Positions 12,763 through 22,871 of a DNA stretch of 64,000 bases are shown piece by piece. The stretch covers positions 7,812,001 through 7,876,000 of the forward strand of contig NZ_BHZC01000001.1 in the NCBI RefSeq assembly GCF_003865135.1, given 5' to 3'. The notes under the pieces were generated by a model. The model was not told the DNA's origin. It ran no database searches and saw only the letters and a program-made list of their open reading frames with translations. This stretch comes from Streptomyces chrestomyceticus JCM 4735 (GTDB taxonomy: Bacteria; Actinomycetota; Actinomycetes; Streptomycetales; Streptomycetaceae). How positions within the stretch are numbered: position 1 is the first letter of the stretch; every line of letters begins with the position of its first letter. The translations under genes were made by a program, and so were the position numbers.

Positions 12763-13850
12763 CCGCCGTACAACTGGCCGTCGCCGTCCTGACGTTGTTC
12801 AGCAACGCCTTCTTCGTCGGCGGCGAATTCGCGATGATCTCCGTACGGCGCAGCCAGGTCGAACCGCGTGCCAAGGCCGGTGACCGGCGGGCCGCCCGGG
12901 TGCTGTGGGGCCTGGAACACCTCTCCGAGATGCTCGCCACCGCCCAACTGGGCGTCACCGCCTCCTCGCTGGTCCTCGGCGCGATGGCGGAACCGGCCAT
13001 CGCCCACCTCGCCGAGCCCGTCTTCGAGGCGCTGCACGTCCCGCACGGACTGGTCCACCCGGTCGCGTTCGTCCTGGCGCTGAGCCTGGCCACGTATCTG
13101 CACATGCTCGTCGGCGAGATGGTCCCCAAGAACGTCGCCCTGGCTGAGCCGGAACGCGCCGCGCTGCTGCTGGGGCCGCCGCTGGTGGCTCTCACCCGCG
13201 CGCTGCGTCCCGTCGTCGTCAGCATCAACGCCCTTGCCAACGGCCTGCTGCGGCTCTTCAGGACCGAGCCCAGGAACGAGGTCGCCGCCGCGTTCACCGA
13301 CGAGGAACTCGCCCGTATCGTCCAGGAGTCACGCCATGCCGGGCTGCTCTCCGACACCGGCGGCGAGCGGCTGCGGGACGCGCTGGCCCTCGGGCGGCGG
13401 CCGGTCGGCAAGCTGCTGGTCCCGCTGACGGAGATGGTCACCGTCGACCGGGACGTCACCCCGGACGAGCTGGAACGCGTCGCGGCCCGCGCCGGTTTCT
13501 CCCGGCTGCCGGTCATCGGACCGGCCGGTACCGTCCTCGGCTATCTGCACATCAAGGACACCCTCGGCGTCACCGACAGGGACCGGCCGTTCCCCCGCGA
13601 CGCGCTGCGGCCGATGCCGCGGGTCGGCTGCGGGACCCCGCTCGACGACACCCTGACCGCGATGCGGACGGCCGGCACCCAGCTCGCCGCCGTCAGTGGC
13701 GAGCAGGGCGTGGTGCTGGGCTTCGTCACCATGACGGATGTGCTGGACGAGCTGGTGGGCGCGCCGGAACGGGCCCGCCGGAACGGGGCCGGCGCCGGCC
13801 GACGGGCCGGGCAGCGTGACCGTGACGGGCGCGCGGGCCGGGAGCAGTGA
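12759..13850 (+). CDS. CNNM/CorC-type transporter, second of pair A
   Basis: 363 residues from GTG 12759, coupled to the preceding gene by a GTGA overlap. The N-terminal DUF21 membrane domain (VLTLFSNAFFVGGEFAMISV, GEMVPKNVALAEPERAALL) is followed by a CBS pair (FSRLPVIGPAGTVLGYLHIKD, LAAVSGEQGVVLGFVTMTDVLDELVG). It lacks the C-terminal CorC/HlyC domain of its partner. The two probably form a heteromeric membrane complex, as inferred from strict pairing here and again at 41436-43939. Confidence 0.87.
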   Translation: MTAVQLAVAVLTLFSNAFFVGGEFAMISVRRSQVEPRAKAGDRRAARVLWGLEHLSEMLATAQLGVTASSLVLGAMAEPAIAHLAEPVFEALHVPHGLVHPVAFVLALSLATYLHMLVGEMVPKNVALAEPERAALLLGPPLVALTRALRPVVVSINALANGLLRLFRTEPRNEVAAAFTDEELARIVQESRHAGLLSDTGGERLRDALALGRRPVGKLLVPLTEMVTVDRDVTPDELERVAARAGFSRLPVIGPAGTVLGYLHIKDTLGVTDRDRPFPRDALRPMPRVGCGTPLDDTLTAMRTAGTQLAAVSGEQGVVLGFVTMTDVLDELVGAPERARRNGAGAGRRAGQRDRDGRAGREQ

Positions 13851-13923
13851 CGGGCGCGTGGACCGGGAGCCGCGACAGAGCCGGGAGCAGTGACGGGCGC
13901 GCGGACCGGGAGCCGCGACAGAG
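13838..13923. repeat. 43-bp tandem repeat, two copies
   Basis: A 43-bp unit beginning CCGGGAGCAGTGACGGGCGC is repeated head to tail at 13838-13880 and 13881-13923 with one difference. A decayed third copy continues to about 13960. The first copy begins inside the end of the CNNM gene, so the repeat has shaped its last residues. The remainder lies between this gene and the convergent phosphatase gene. Confidence 0.75.
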
Positions 13924-13996
13924 CCGGGAAGCGCGGCGGGACCGGGAGCCGTGACGGGGCAGGCGCGCCTGCGCAGAGGCCCGCACACCGCGGCGC

Positions 13997-15139
13997 TCAG
14001 TCGGACACCGCCGCGGAAGGCGAAGGACGGCCGGCCGGTTTCCGCGGCCCGCCAGGGGGCTCGGCGCTCGTACGGGTGACGGCGGGCGGGGTGCGGACGT
14101 GGTGCTGCCGGGGCATGCTCGGCTCCAGCTCGACCAGGACGAGCGCGACGTCGTCGTCCTGGGCGCCGTGGGTGTGCCGGCACATCGTCGACAGCACCGC
14201 CTCGATCGCGTCGTTGAGATCGGGCAGTGAGCAGGCCGGCAGCAGACCGGCCAGGTCGAGCATGGTGCCGTCGGGGTCGCGGGCCTCGGCGAGGCCGTCG
14301 GTGTAGAGCAGCAGCCGGTCGCCGGGGGCCAGCTCCACCTCCTGCACGCGCGGCAGCGGCAGCAGCCCGATGGGGGTGGTCGGCTCGGACGGGGTGAGTA
14401 AGACGGGCGGGCCGGCGGCGGGCAGGTGCAGGGGCGGATGGTGGCCGCAGTTGACGAGCCGGAGCCGGCCGGGGGATATCTCGGCGATGACGGCGGTGAT
14501 GAAGTCCTCGGGCCCGAGGTCGTCGATCAGCCGCCGGTCGACCTCCTCGGCGACCTCGGCGAGGTTGCTGCGGGTGTAGGCGCAGTCGCGGAAGTGCCCT
14601 ATGGCCGCGGCGGACAGGCGGACGGCCTCCAGGCCCTTGCCGCGTACGTCGCCGATCAGCACCCGCAGTCCGCTGGGGGTGTCGGCGAAGGCGTACAGGT
14701 CGCCGCCGATGACGGCGCGGGGCGCGGCGGAGCGGTAGCGGGCACAGACCGAGGCGCCGCTGACCCGGAACGAGGTCGGCCGCAGGATGGCGCGCTGGGC
14801 CGCGGCCGCCACTCCGGCGAGCTGGCTGTCCAGGGCGGCCTGCCGGTCGGAGGCCCAGGTCGCGTAGGCAGCGGCGGCGGCGAGCACGGTCAGGGACAGC
14901 AGTTGGTCGGTGCGGGCCAGGGTGTGCTCGCGTCCGGCGATGGCCACGCCCAGGATCAGGGCGGTGAACGAGACCACGGCCGTGCACGCGCCTTCGAGTC
15001 TCGTCCCCGCCACCAGTGGGCCCACCAGCAGCAGCCCGGCCAGGCTGACGTCGGGGCCCAGTGCCAGGTCGCAGGCGGCGACGGCGGCCCCCGCAACGGC
15101 CGTGAGCAGCAGCAGGGCGCCCTGTCGGACTTCGCGCAT
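13997..15139 (-). CDS. Membrane-anchored SpoIIE-type PP2C serine phosphatase
   Basis: 380 residues from ATG 15139, chosen for AAGGGGAGG just upstream. An in-frame ATG at 15223 would add 28 residues but has no such site. Four to five N-terminal membrane segments (residues 8-110) precede a linker and a SpoIIE/PP2C phosphatase domain with the metal-binding motifs VIGGDLYAF, LIGDVRGKGLEA, NCGHHPPL and DDDVALVLVEL. In Streptomyces such proteins dephosphorylate anti-anti-sigma factors or act on similar partner-switch circuits. No sensor domain other than the membrane region is visible. Confidence 0.88.
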   Translation of the reverse strand: MREVRQGALLLLTAVAGAAVAACDLALGPDVSLAGLLLVGPLVAGTRLEGACTAVVSFTALILGVAIAGREHTLARTDQLLSLTVLAAAAAYATWASDRQAALDSQLAGVAAAAQRAILRPTSFRVSGASVCARYRSAAPRAVIGGDLYAFADTPSGLRVLIGDVRGKGLEAVRLSAAAIGHFRDCAYTRSNLAEVAEEVDRRLIDDLGPEDFITAVIAEISPGRLRLVNCGHHPPLHLPAAGPPVLLTPSEPTTPIGLLPLPRVQEVELAPGDRLLLYTDGLAEARDPDGTMLDLAGLLPACSLPDLNDAIEAVLSTMCRHTHGAQDDDVALVLVELEPSMPRQHHVRTPPAVTRTSAEPPGGPRKPAGRPSPSAAVSD

Positions 15140-17064
<1,925 letters not shown>

Positions 17065-17089
17065 TCCGCCGCCCGCCAGGGCACCGGCC

Positions 17090-17128
17090 GTCCGGCCCCG
17101 CACCGAGCCACTCGGTGCGGGGCCGGAC
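17090..17128 (+). terminator. Strong hairpin after guaB1
   Basis: Perfect 18-bp arms (17090-17107 and 17111-17128) enclose a 3-nt loop, 26 nt past the guaB1 stop. No T-run follows, which is common in Streptomyces terminators. Confidence 0.8.
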
Positions 17129-17175
17129 GCGTTTACGGGATGGACCGGCCGGGAACGTCCGGCCGGTGAGATTTG

Positions 17176-17280
17176 TCGTTTGTGCGCAACGAACGACCGT
17201 TCCGCGACAAGGTGCGCAACGAAAGTTCACTGTTGCGCAAGGAACCTGCATTACGGCAGCTCACACGCGCCCCGTACAGT
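17176..17280 (+). promoter_or_regulatory. Permease promoter with three CGCAA(C/G)GAA sites
   Basis: CGCAACGAA lies at 17185-17193 and 17215-17223 and CGCAAGGAA at 17236-17244, so the steps are 30 and 21 bp. The first site sits in a partial palindrome (TCGTT-N7-AACGA) and the third contains TTGCGCAA. A -35-like TTACGG begins 15 bp after the third site (17251-17256). After 18 bp comes the -10-like TACAGT (17275-17280). Spacing near multiples of the helical turn fits Lrp/AsnC-type binding. The same layout recurs at 24752-24849. Confidence 0.65.
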
Positions 17281-17420
17281 CATGCGCTGTACGTGGAGTG
17301 GCGGGGACCGCCTGCTCGGCGGTTCCCCCCTTTCTGGCACGGGTCGTTTCGGCGTACCCGCACCCGGGAACCGCTGTCGGTCGTCCGCCACCATGACCGC
17401 AGCGATAAGGAGCCACCCCA

Positions 17421-18896
17421 GTGTTGGAGCACGGCGCAGCCCCGCCCTCGGCGGGCAGCGATTCCCGGCCCCCCTCTCCTTCCGGAGGGCTCGGCACCCG
17501 GCTGATGCGGCGCAAGCCCGTCGAGCGGCTGGTGGCCGAGGGCGGCCAGGGCGAGGGCGGCACCCTGCGCCGTTCGCTGGGCATGTGGCAGCTCACCATG
17601 ATCAGCATCGGTGCGACGCTGGGCACCGGCATCTTCGTGGTGCTCGGCGAAGCGGTGCCCAAGGCCGGTCCGGCCGTCATCATCTCGTTCGTCATCGCGG
17701 GCGTCACCGCGCTGTTCTCCGCGCTGTCCTACGCGGAGCTGGCGGGCTCCATCCCGGTCTCCGGATCGTCGTACTCCTACGCCTACGCCACCCTCGGCGA
17801 GCTGGTCGCCTGGGTCTGCGGCTGGTGCCTGATCCTGGAGTACGGCGTCTCCGTCGCGGCGGTCGCCGTCGGCTGGGGCGAGTACCTCAACGAGCTGCTG
17901 TCCGGCACGATCGGCGTCACCATCCCCGCCGCGCTGTCCGCGCCGCCGGGCGACGGCGGGATCTTCAACCTGCCGGCGCTGATCGTCGTCATGCTCGCCA
18001 TGGTCTTCCTGCTGGGCGGCGCCAAGGAGAGCGCCCGCGCCAACACGATCATGGTGACCATCAAGATCATCGCGCTGCTGCTGTTCTGCGGCGTCGCCGT
18101 CCAGGGCATCTCCTCCGGCAACTACGCCAACTTCATGCCGCTGGGCATCGCCGGCGTCAGCGGCGCCGGCGCCACCCTGTTCTTCTCCTACATCGGCTTC
18201 GACGCCGCCTCCACCGCGGGCGAGGAGGCCAAGAACCCGCAGCGCGACCTGCCGCGCGCGATCATGCTGTCGCTGATCATCGTCACCGCGCTGTACTGCC
18301 TGGTCGCGGCGGTCGCCGTGGGCGCCAAGTCCTGGAAGGGCTTCGAGGGCTCGGAGGCCGCGCTCGCCGGGATCATGAAGGAGGTCACCGGGCAGAGCTT
18401 CTGGTCCGTGCTGCTGGCCGCCGGTGCCGTCATCGCCATCGCCAGCGTCGTCCTGACGGTGCTGTACGGCCAGACCCGCATCCTGTTCGCGATGTCCCGC
18501 GACGGCCTGGTGCCGAAGGTGTTCTCCAAGGTTCACCCGAAGACCGGCGCCCCGCGCGCCAACACCGTGATCGTCTCGCTGTTCTGCGGCATCCTGGCCG
18601 CGGCCATTCCGCTCGGCCAGCTCGCCGACGCCACCAGCATCGGCACCCTCTTCGCCTTCGCGCTGGTCAACGTCGCGGTGATCGTGCTGCGCTTCACCAA
18701 GCCGGACATGCCGCGTACCTTCCGTACGCCGCTGGCGCCGGTCTTCCCCGCGATCGGCTTCCTGCTGTGCCTGTACATGATGGGCAGCCTCGGCCCGGTC
18801 ACCTGGGTGGTCTTCGGTGTCTGGATGGTCGTCGGGCTCGTGGTCTACTTCGTCTACGGCATCCGCCGCTCCCGATTGGCCACCGCAGAGAAGTGA
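17421..18896 (+). CDS. APC-superfamily cationic amino-acid permease (CAT type)
   Basis: 491 residues from GTG 17421, with AAGGAG 8 nt upstream. After a disordered N-terminus come MRRKPVERL and about 12 membrane segments. The first has the APC helix TMISIGATLGTGIFVVLGEAV, and the sixth has FFSYIGFDAASTAGEEAKNPQRDLP, the CAT/YfnA signature. The family imports amino acids by proton symport or exchange, often Arg/Lys. The promoter carries three phased repeats, and an Lrp/AsnC gene follows after about 20 bp, probably in the same transcript. Confidence 0.88.
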   Translation: MLEHGAAPPSAGSDSRPPSPSGGLGTRLMRRKPVERLVAEGGQGEGGTLRRSLGMWQLTMISIGATLGTGIFVVLGEAVPKAGPAVIISFVIAGVTALFSALSYAELAGSIPVSGSSYSYAYATLGELVAWVCGWCLILEYGVSVAAVAVGWGEYLNELLSGTIGVTIPAALSAPPGDGGIFNLPALIVVMLAMVFLLGGAKESARANTIMVTIKIIALLLFCGVAVQGISSGNYANFMPLGIAGVSGAGATLFFSYIGFDAASTAGEEAKNPQRDLPRAIMLSLIIVTALYCLVAAVAVGAKSWKGFEGSEAALAGIMKEVTGQSFWSVLLAAGAVIAIASVVLTVLYGQTRILFAMSRDGLVPKVFSKVHPKTGAPRANTVIVSLFCGILAAAIPLGQLADATSIGTLFAFALVNVAVIVLRFTKPDMPRTFRTPLAPVFPAIGFLLCLYMMGSLGPVTWVVFGVWMVVGLVVYFVYGIRRSRLATAEK

Positions 18897-18915
18897 TCCA
18901 CCCGCAGTGCGACAG

Positions 18916-19365
18916 ATGAACGAACTCGACCAGCGCATCGTCCATGCCCTGGCGGAGGACGCCCGCCGCTCCTACGCCGACATCGGGGCGGAGGTCGGGC
19001 TCTCCGCCCCGGCGGTCAAACGCCGGGTGGACCGGCTGCGCGCCGAAGGCGCCATCACCGGGTTCACGGTACGGGTCGACCCGGCCGCGCTGGGCTGGGA
19101 GACCGAGGGGTTCATCGAGCTGTTCTGCCGCCGCAACACCTCACCGGACTCCATCCACCGGGGTCTGTCGCGCTATCCGGAAGTGGCGTCCGCCTCCACC
19201 GTCACCGGTGAGGCGGACGCCATCGTCCAGGTCTTCGCCTCCGACATGCGGCACTTCGAACGGGTGCTGGAACGCATCGCGGGCGAACCGTTCGTGGAAC
19301 GCACCAAGTCGGTCCTGGTCCTCTCCCCGTTGCTGCGCCGCTTCAGCTCGGGGTCACCGGGCTGA
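18916..19365 (+). CDS. Lrp/AsnC-family transcriptional regulator
   Basis: 149 residues from ATG 18916 (MNELDQRIVHALAEDAR); GTG 18907, three codons upstream, is an equal alternative. The N-terminal helix-turn-helix (SYADIGAEVGLSAPAVKRRVDRL) and the RAM effector domain (VASASTVTGEADAIVQVFASDMRHFERVLERI) are complete. The family senses amino acids and binds phased DNA sites as octamers or hexadecamers. Position directly behind the permease makes it the best candidate for control of the repeats at 17176 and at 24752. Confidence 0.9.
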   Translation: MNELDQRIVHALAEDARRSYADIGAEVGLSAPAVKRRVDRLRAEGAITGFTVRVDPAALGWETEGFIELFCRRNTSPDSIHRGLSRYPEVASASTVTGEADAIVQVFASDMRHFERVLERIAGEPFVERTKSVLVLSPLLRRFSSGSPG

Positions 19366-19422
19366 GGGACGGCCGGACCGCCCGGGCCGGATGCCGGCCG
19401 GCGGGCTCCCCGCGCCTGCCGT

Positions 19423-19450
19423 CAACGAGTGAGTGGCACCTCACTCGTTG
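19423..19450. terminator. Perfect 10-bp inverted repeat
   Basis: CAACGAGTGA (19423-19432) and TCACTCGTTG (19441-19450) are separated by 8 nt, 57 bp after the Lrp gene stop and 58 bp before the SGNH hydrolase start. It could be the Lrp-gene terminator or an operator for the hydrolase. Confidence 0.5.
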
Positions 19451-19508
19451 GAAGGGGTTCGGAGGCGGAGACGTGTGTCGCCCGACTCCGCTGCGGATTC
19501 AACAGAGT

Positions 19509-20052
19509 ATGAATCCTTCTTGGCGTCGACGGGGCCTGACGGCCGTCACCGTTGCGGCAGGGGCTGCCCTGTGTCTGGCAGGCAGCACGCCGACCAATGC
19601 CGCACGTGCGGGCAGCTACGACGACGGCCGCAACCGCTCGGACAGCGCCGAGCTCAACTCCGCGCGCTTGCGGGCCCAGCGGCTCAACCTCGCCTGTTCA
19701 GGCGCCACCTCCACCGCGATCCTGCTGCCCGAGCACGGCGCGAGCCCTTTCCAAGGCGAACCGTCCCAGGCCCAGCAGCTCCAGAACGCCGTGACCGGCC
19801 GTCCCGTCCGCGCGGTCGTCGCCTCCATCGGCGGCAACGACCTCGGCTTCGAGGACGTCATCACCTCCTGCGCCAAGAACTTCGTGAAGCCGATCAGAGC
19901 CGCCCCCTGCGCTCCGGACTGGGGGCCGGAGGTCAGGAAGCGGCTGCCCGCGATGCGCACCGCGGCCGTCAAGACGCTGGCCGACGTCACCACCGCCATG
20001 AACCGGGCAGGCCACGCGAAGGGCAGCCACCGTCTCGTCCTGCAGTCCTACC
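19509..20052 (+). pseudogene. SGNH/GDSL hydrolase, 5' part (interrupted by IS607 element)
   Basis: The frame from ATG 19509 encodes a signal peptide (RGLTAVTVAAGAALCLAG) and the middle of an SGNH hydrolase: NLACSGAT, VVASIGGNDLGFEDVI (block III, with the catalytic-site Asn) and LVLQSY. It stops six bases into the element. The usual first block GDS(Y/F) with the nucleophilic Ser is absent between the signal peptide and YDDGRNRSDSAELNS. So the gene seems to have lost about 30-40 residues as well. Joining 20052 to 22342 restores the frame into the 3' part. Confidence 0.85.
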
Positions 20053-21700
20053 GTTCCTGATCAGTGAGCAGGAGTGAGTCTTGGACCCATACCGGCTCAA
20101 CTGGCGCATCCCGAACGGTGTTGGATGCACTGGTTGCCCGCGTTCCTGCCGCGTCCGGCTGCACGCCTCGGGTGCGTGGTCCGGGTACGCGGGGGCGGGT
20201 TTCCTCACGCCCCTGGTCATGCGGTCCGGCCTGGGCGGTCCGATGCCCACGACGATCACTCCGGTCGTGGTGGGGCGGTGCCGTCCGTCGCCGGATCGCA
20301 TGCCCGAGGGCGCGCCTGCCGATCGCCACCGAGGCGGCGGCGTGTCGGGAAGTCTTCCTGTTCTTGCCGGTCAGCGGCTTCTGCCAGTGCTCCGCGCCCC
20401 ACATGGAGGTGTAGGCGGGATCGACGGCGATCACGCTGATACCGGTCTCGGCGCACATCGACAGGAGCCGGGCGCGGAGTCTGCCGGTGGGGATGCCGGA
20501 GACGAGCTGCCGGAACTTCTTCTTCCGGCCGTGCTTCTCCCTGGTGGTGGTGTCGGTGAAGTCGAGGTCTTCGATCGCGATGGCCTGCGTCCCGCACGTC
20601 GTGGCCCAGTGCAGGAGGCGGGTGAGGGCGTGACGGAGCTGGGCGTCACGGTGGGTGGCGGTGCCGGTCAGGTCGTAGTCGAAGCGGTGGGGCGCACCGG
20701 TTGGGTTGCCGTGCTCGTCCAGCAGCCAGGCGGCCAGGTGGTCGGCGTTGGTGTCCACGCCGGTCACGCCCGAGGCTCGCAGCGCATCGAGCGGGACCAC
20801 GGGCAGGTCTTTACGCGTCCATGATGCGTCGAGGTACCAGCGTCCCCGGGGCACGTCCAGGTGGATGCGGTAGGCCACAGCCCGGTTGCGGGTGAGGCGG
20901 TCGCGCCACTCTGTGCCGCGGTGGGGGAAGGCGACGCGGGCGGCGAGGACGTACCGGCCATGCCGGGCGTTCGCGTGTTCGGCGAGCGGGGCGGGGAGCT
21001 TGATGCTGACCTCGCCGTCGGAGGTGACGCGGATGGTCTCGTTGCCGTGCCGCTTGCCGGACTCGCCGTCCGCGGTCAGGAACCAGCGGGCCGCCTCCCA
21101 CTCGGACCGCCACTGCTCGGGCGTCTTCTTGGCGGCGGTGAGGTGGTGGCGCTGGTTGAGCAGACGGCGGCCACCGCGCACCACGCAGACCTGTCCGGCC
21201 TCCTGCTCGGCGCGTACCCGTTCGTAGCGGTCTTCGAGGATCGTCAAGCGGCGCGTCTTGGCGAACCATTCGTGCTTCGACCGGTAGCCGCCGGGCCTGC
21301 CCCGGCTGCCCTTCTCCCCGACTGGCAGGGACAGCCGGTGCCGGATCATGCGGATACCGGCGTCCAGGGACATCAGGTGCTGGTGCTGGGCGCGGCGGGA
21401 CAGGCCCCACTGGTCGTGGGTGCCGGCAGTGACCGACCCGGCCCACCGGGACGTCGACAGGGCGGTCAGGTCCCGCTTTCGCCCGGCCCAGGTGTCGGTG
21501 CAGTGGTCCAGGCCGTCACGGCACCTGCGGGCCAGATCGGCGGAGGCGAGGCGTCCCATGTGCTCGCCGACCAGGCGCAGCATCTGCTCGTCCTGGGGCG
21601 TGAGGCCCTTGAGGCGGTCGCGGATGCTGACGCCGGGCGGCCCGTCGGCGACGAACGGACGGGCGATCTGCCGCAGCGGCTTGCGCTTCTGCTCAGCCAT
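20048..21700 (-). CDS. tnpB: TnpB-like RNA-guided nuclease homologue of IS607 element
   Basis: 550 residues from ATG 21700 (MAEQKRKPLRQIARPFV), overlapping tnpA by 8 nt. RuvC-I (GVDTNADHLAAWLLDEHGN, about residue 313) and RuvC-II (IAIEDLDF, about 373) are intact. The third part, DPAYTSMWGAEHWQKPL and SRHAAASVAIGRRALG (about 430-460), lacks the CxxC zinc ribbon. It also has Ala where I would expect the RuvC-III Asp. The stop codon (20048-20050) lies just outside the element, in the hydrolase gene. TnpB proteins are RNA-guided DNA nucleases; whether this one can cut is doubtful. Confidence 0.85.
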   Translation of the reverse strand: MAEQKRKPLRQIARPFVADGPPGVSIRDRLKGLTPQDEQMLRLVGEHMGRLASADLARRCRDGLDHCTDTWAGRKRDLTALSTSRWAGSVTAGTHDQWGLSRRAQHQHLMSLDAGIRMIRHRLSLPVGEKGSRGRPGGYRSKHEWFAKTRRLTILEDRYERVRAEQEAGQVCVVRGGRRLLNQRHHLTAAKKTPEQWRSEWEAARWFLTADGESGKRHGNETIRVTSDGEVSIKLPAPLAEHANARHGRYVLAARVAFPHRGTEWRDRLTRNRAVAYRIHLDVPRGRWYLDASWTRKDLPVVPLDALRASGVTGVDTNADHLAAWLLDEHGNPTGAPHRFDYDLTGTATHRDAQLRHALTRLLHWATTCGTQAIAIEDLDFTDTTTREKHGRKKKFRQLVSGIPTGRLRARLLSMCAETGISVIAVDPAYTSMWGAEHWQKPLTGKNRKTSRHAAASVAIGRRALGHAIRRRTAPPHHDRSDRRGHRTAQAGPHDQGREETRPRVPGPRTRGVQPDAAGTRATSASNTVRDAPVEPVWVQDSLLLTDQER

Positions 21701-22341
21701 GCCCGGCGGCCTGGAGCGCCTTGCGGGCCCGGTTCTTCGCCGACCGCCGCCCATACAAGCGGGCACAGAACGACGTCAGCACCTCCACCACATCGCGCAC
21801 CAGGTCCTCTTCCACCTCACCGTCGTCCAGGACGACGAGGCGACGCCCGTGCGCGGCCAGCGCGGCCTCGACAAGCTCGACGTTCATCCGCCCGAGGCGG
21901 TCCTTGTGCTCGACCACGACCGTGGTCACCGCCGGATCGGCCAGCAGCCGCTGCGCCTTCGGCCGGGCGCCGTTCATGCCGGAGGCGATCTCCGGTTCCA
22001 CCCGCACCACGGGACGGCCGGTGGCCGCAGCCCAACGGGTCAGCCGGGCGACCTGACGCTCAAGGTCGTCCTTCTGGTCGTGGCAGGAGACACGGGCATA
22101 CAGGCCCAGGCCGCCCACCGCTTCCGGCGCGGCGTTGGCCTTCACATTCACCAAGATCGTGCGCGGCCCGACCCGCTGAGCCGGTACCGGCAACGTCCCC
22201 TCACGGAACCAGCGATACGCGGTCTGCGGATGCACGCTCTGCGACTTCGCCCACTCCGTCAGATTCACACCCGGACAACGACACTCACTCAGGCATGGTT
22301 ACGCTCACTCCCGCAACCTTAGAGATAGGCAGTTGATTACC
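20053..22341 (-). mobile_element. IS607-family insertion sequence (serine recombinase tnpA + tnpB)
   Basis: The ends are fixed by the split hydrolase: ...GTCCTACC at the left flank and TTGATTACC at the right, with CCTCGCCC following. Both junctions carry CC (GG on the other strand), the 2-bp core used by IS607 serine recombinases, with no longer target duplication. The element is 2,289 bp. Subterminal inverted repeats are present: AGTGAGC 20063-20069 and GAGTGAGT 20072-20079 on the left, ACTCACTC 22283-22290 and GCTCACTC 22303-22310 on the right. Precise excision would restore the hydrolase frame. Confidence 0.9.
21693..22268 (-). CDS. tnpA: IS607-family serine recombinase (TnpA)
   Basis: 191 residues. 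The N-terminal MerR-like helix-turn-helix (MNLTEWAKSQSVHPQTAYRW) directly precedes the resolvase catalytic domain, the domain order typical of IS607. The nucleophilic serine is in GLYARVSCHDQKDDLERQ (about residue 60), and the downstream EHKDRLGR carries the conserved Asp-Arg pair. It catalyses excision and insertion with low target specificity at GG dinucleotides. It appears complete. Start ATG 22268 is 70 bp from the element end. Confidence 0.92.
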   Translation of the reverse strand: MNLTEWAKSQSVHPQTAYRWFREGTLPVPAQRVGPRTILVNVKANAAPEAVGGLGLYARVSCHDQKDDLERQVARLTRWAAATGRPVVRVEPEIASGMNGARPKAQRLLADPAVTTVVVEHKDRLGRMNVELVEAALAAHGRRLVVLDDGEVEEDLVRDVVEVLTSFCARLYGRRSAKNRARKALQAAGHG

Positions 22342-22871
22342 CCTCGCCCCTCCCCGGCGGTGCGCGGGTGCGCTACCCGGGAGAGAAGTACGACCGCCTG
22401 ACGCAGGGCGGCTGCCCCTTCTTCGACGAGGACCTCACCTGGGCCCATGACGCACTCGTCCCGCAGATCAGCACCACCCTCGCTGCCGCCGCCCGCACGG
22501 GAGGTGCGGAGTTCCTCGACCTGTCCCGTGCCTTCGAAGGCCGGGAGGTCTGCTCCGACAGCACCGTCCAGGCCGGCCCCGGTCAGCAGCCCTCGGGCAG
22601 CACCAGCGAATGGGCCCGCTTCGTGACCAGCGGCGCCGGGCAGGGGCAGCGCCAGGAGTCCATGCACCCCAACTACTACGGCCAGCTCGCCCTCGGCACC
22701 TGCCTGGGTCTCCAGCTCGACCGGGGCCGGGAGAACCACTCCTGCGTCAACAGCGCCGGGTCCGGCCCCGGCGCCATGCGCCTCCGGCCCGTCCCCGCTC
22801 AGGCGCTCAGCAGGGCGAGCGCGCCGCCCAGGACGAGCAGTCCGCAGATGCCGAGGTTGACGAGCTTGTAG
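22342..22871 (+). pseudogene. SGNH/GDSL hydrolase, 3' part
   Basis: The frame continues the interrupted gene: PSPLPGGARVRYPGEKYDRL, GGCPFFDEDLTWAHDALVPQI, LDLSRAFEGREVCS and SMHPNYYGQLALGTCLG, the last with the catalytic Asp/His block V. No start codon or ribosome-binding site precedes it inside the element. The frame runs on to a stop at 22871 and overlaps the convergent ydcF-like gene by 73 bp, so the original stop may also have been lost. Confidence 0.82.

Noticed and set aside
17280..18938. 552-codon minus-strand frame across the permease
   Set aside because: It is antisense to a clear membrane transporter and consists of low-complexity Asp/Arg/Gly sequence.
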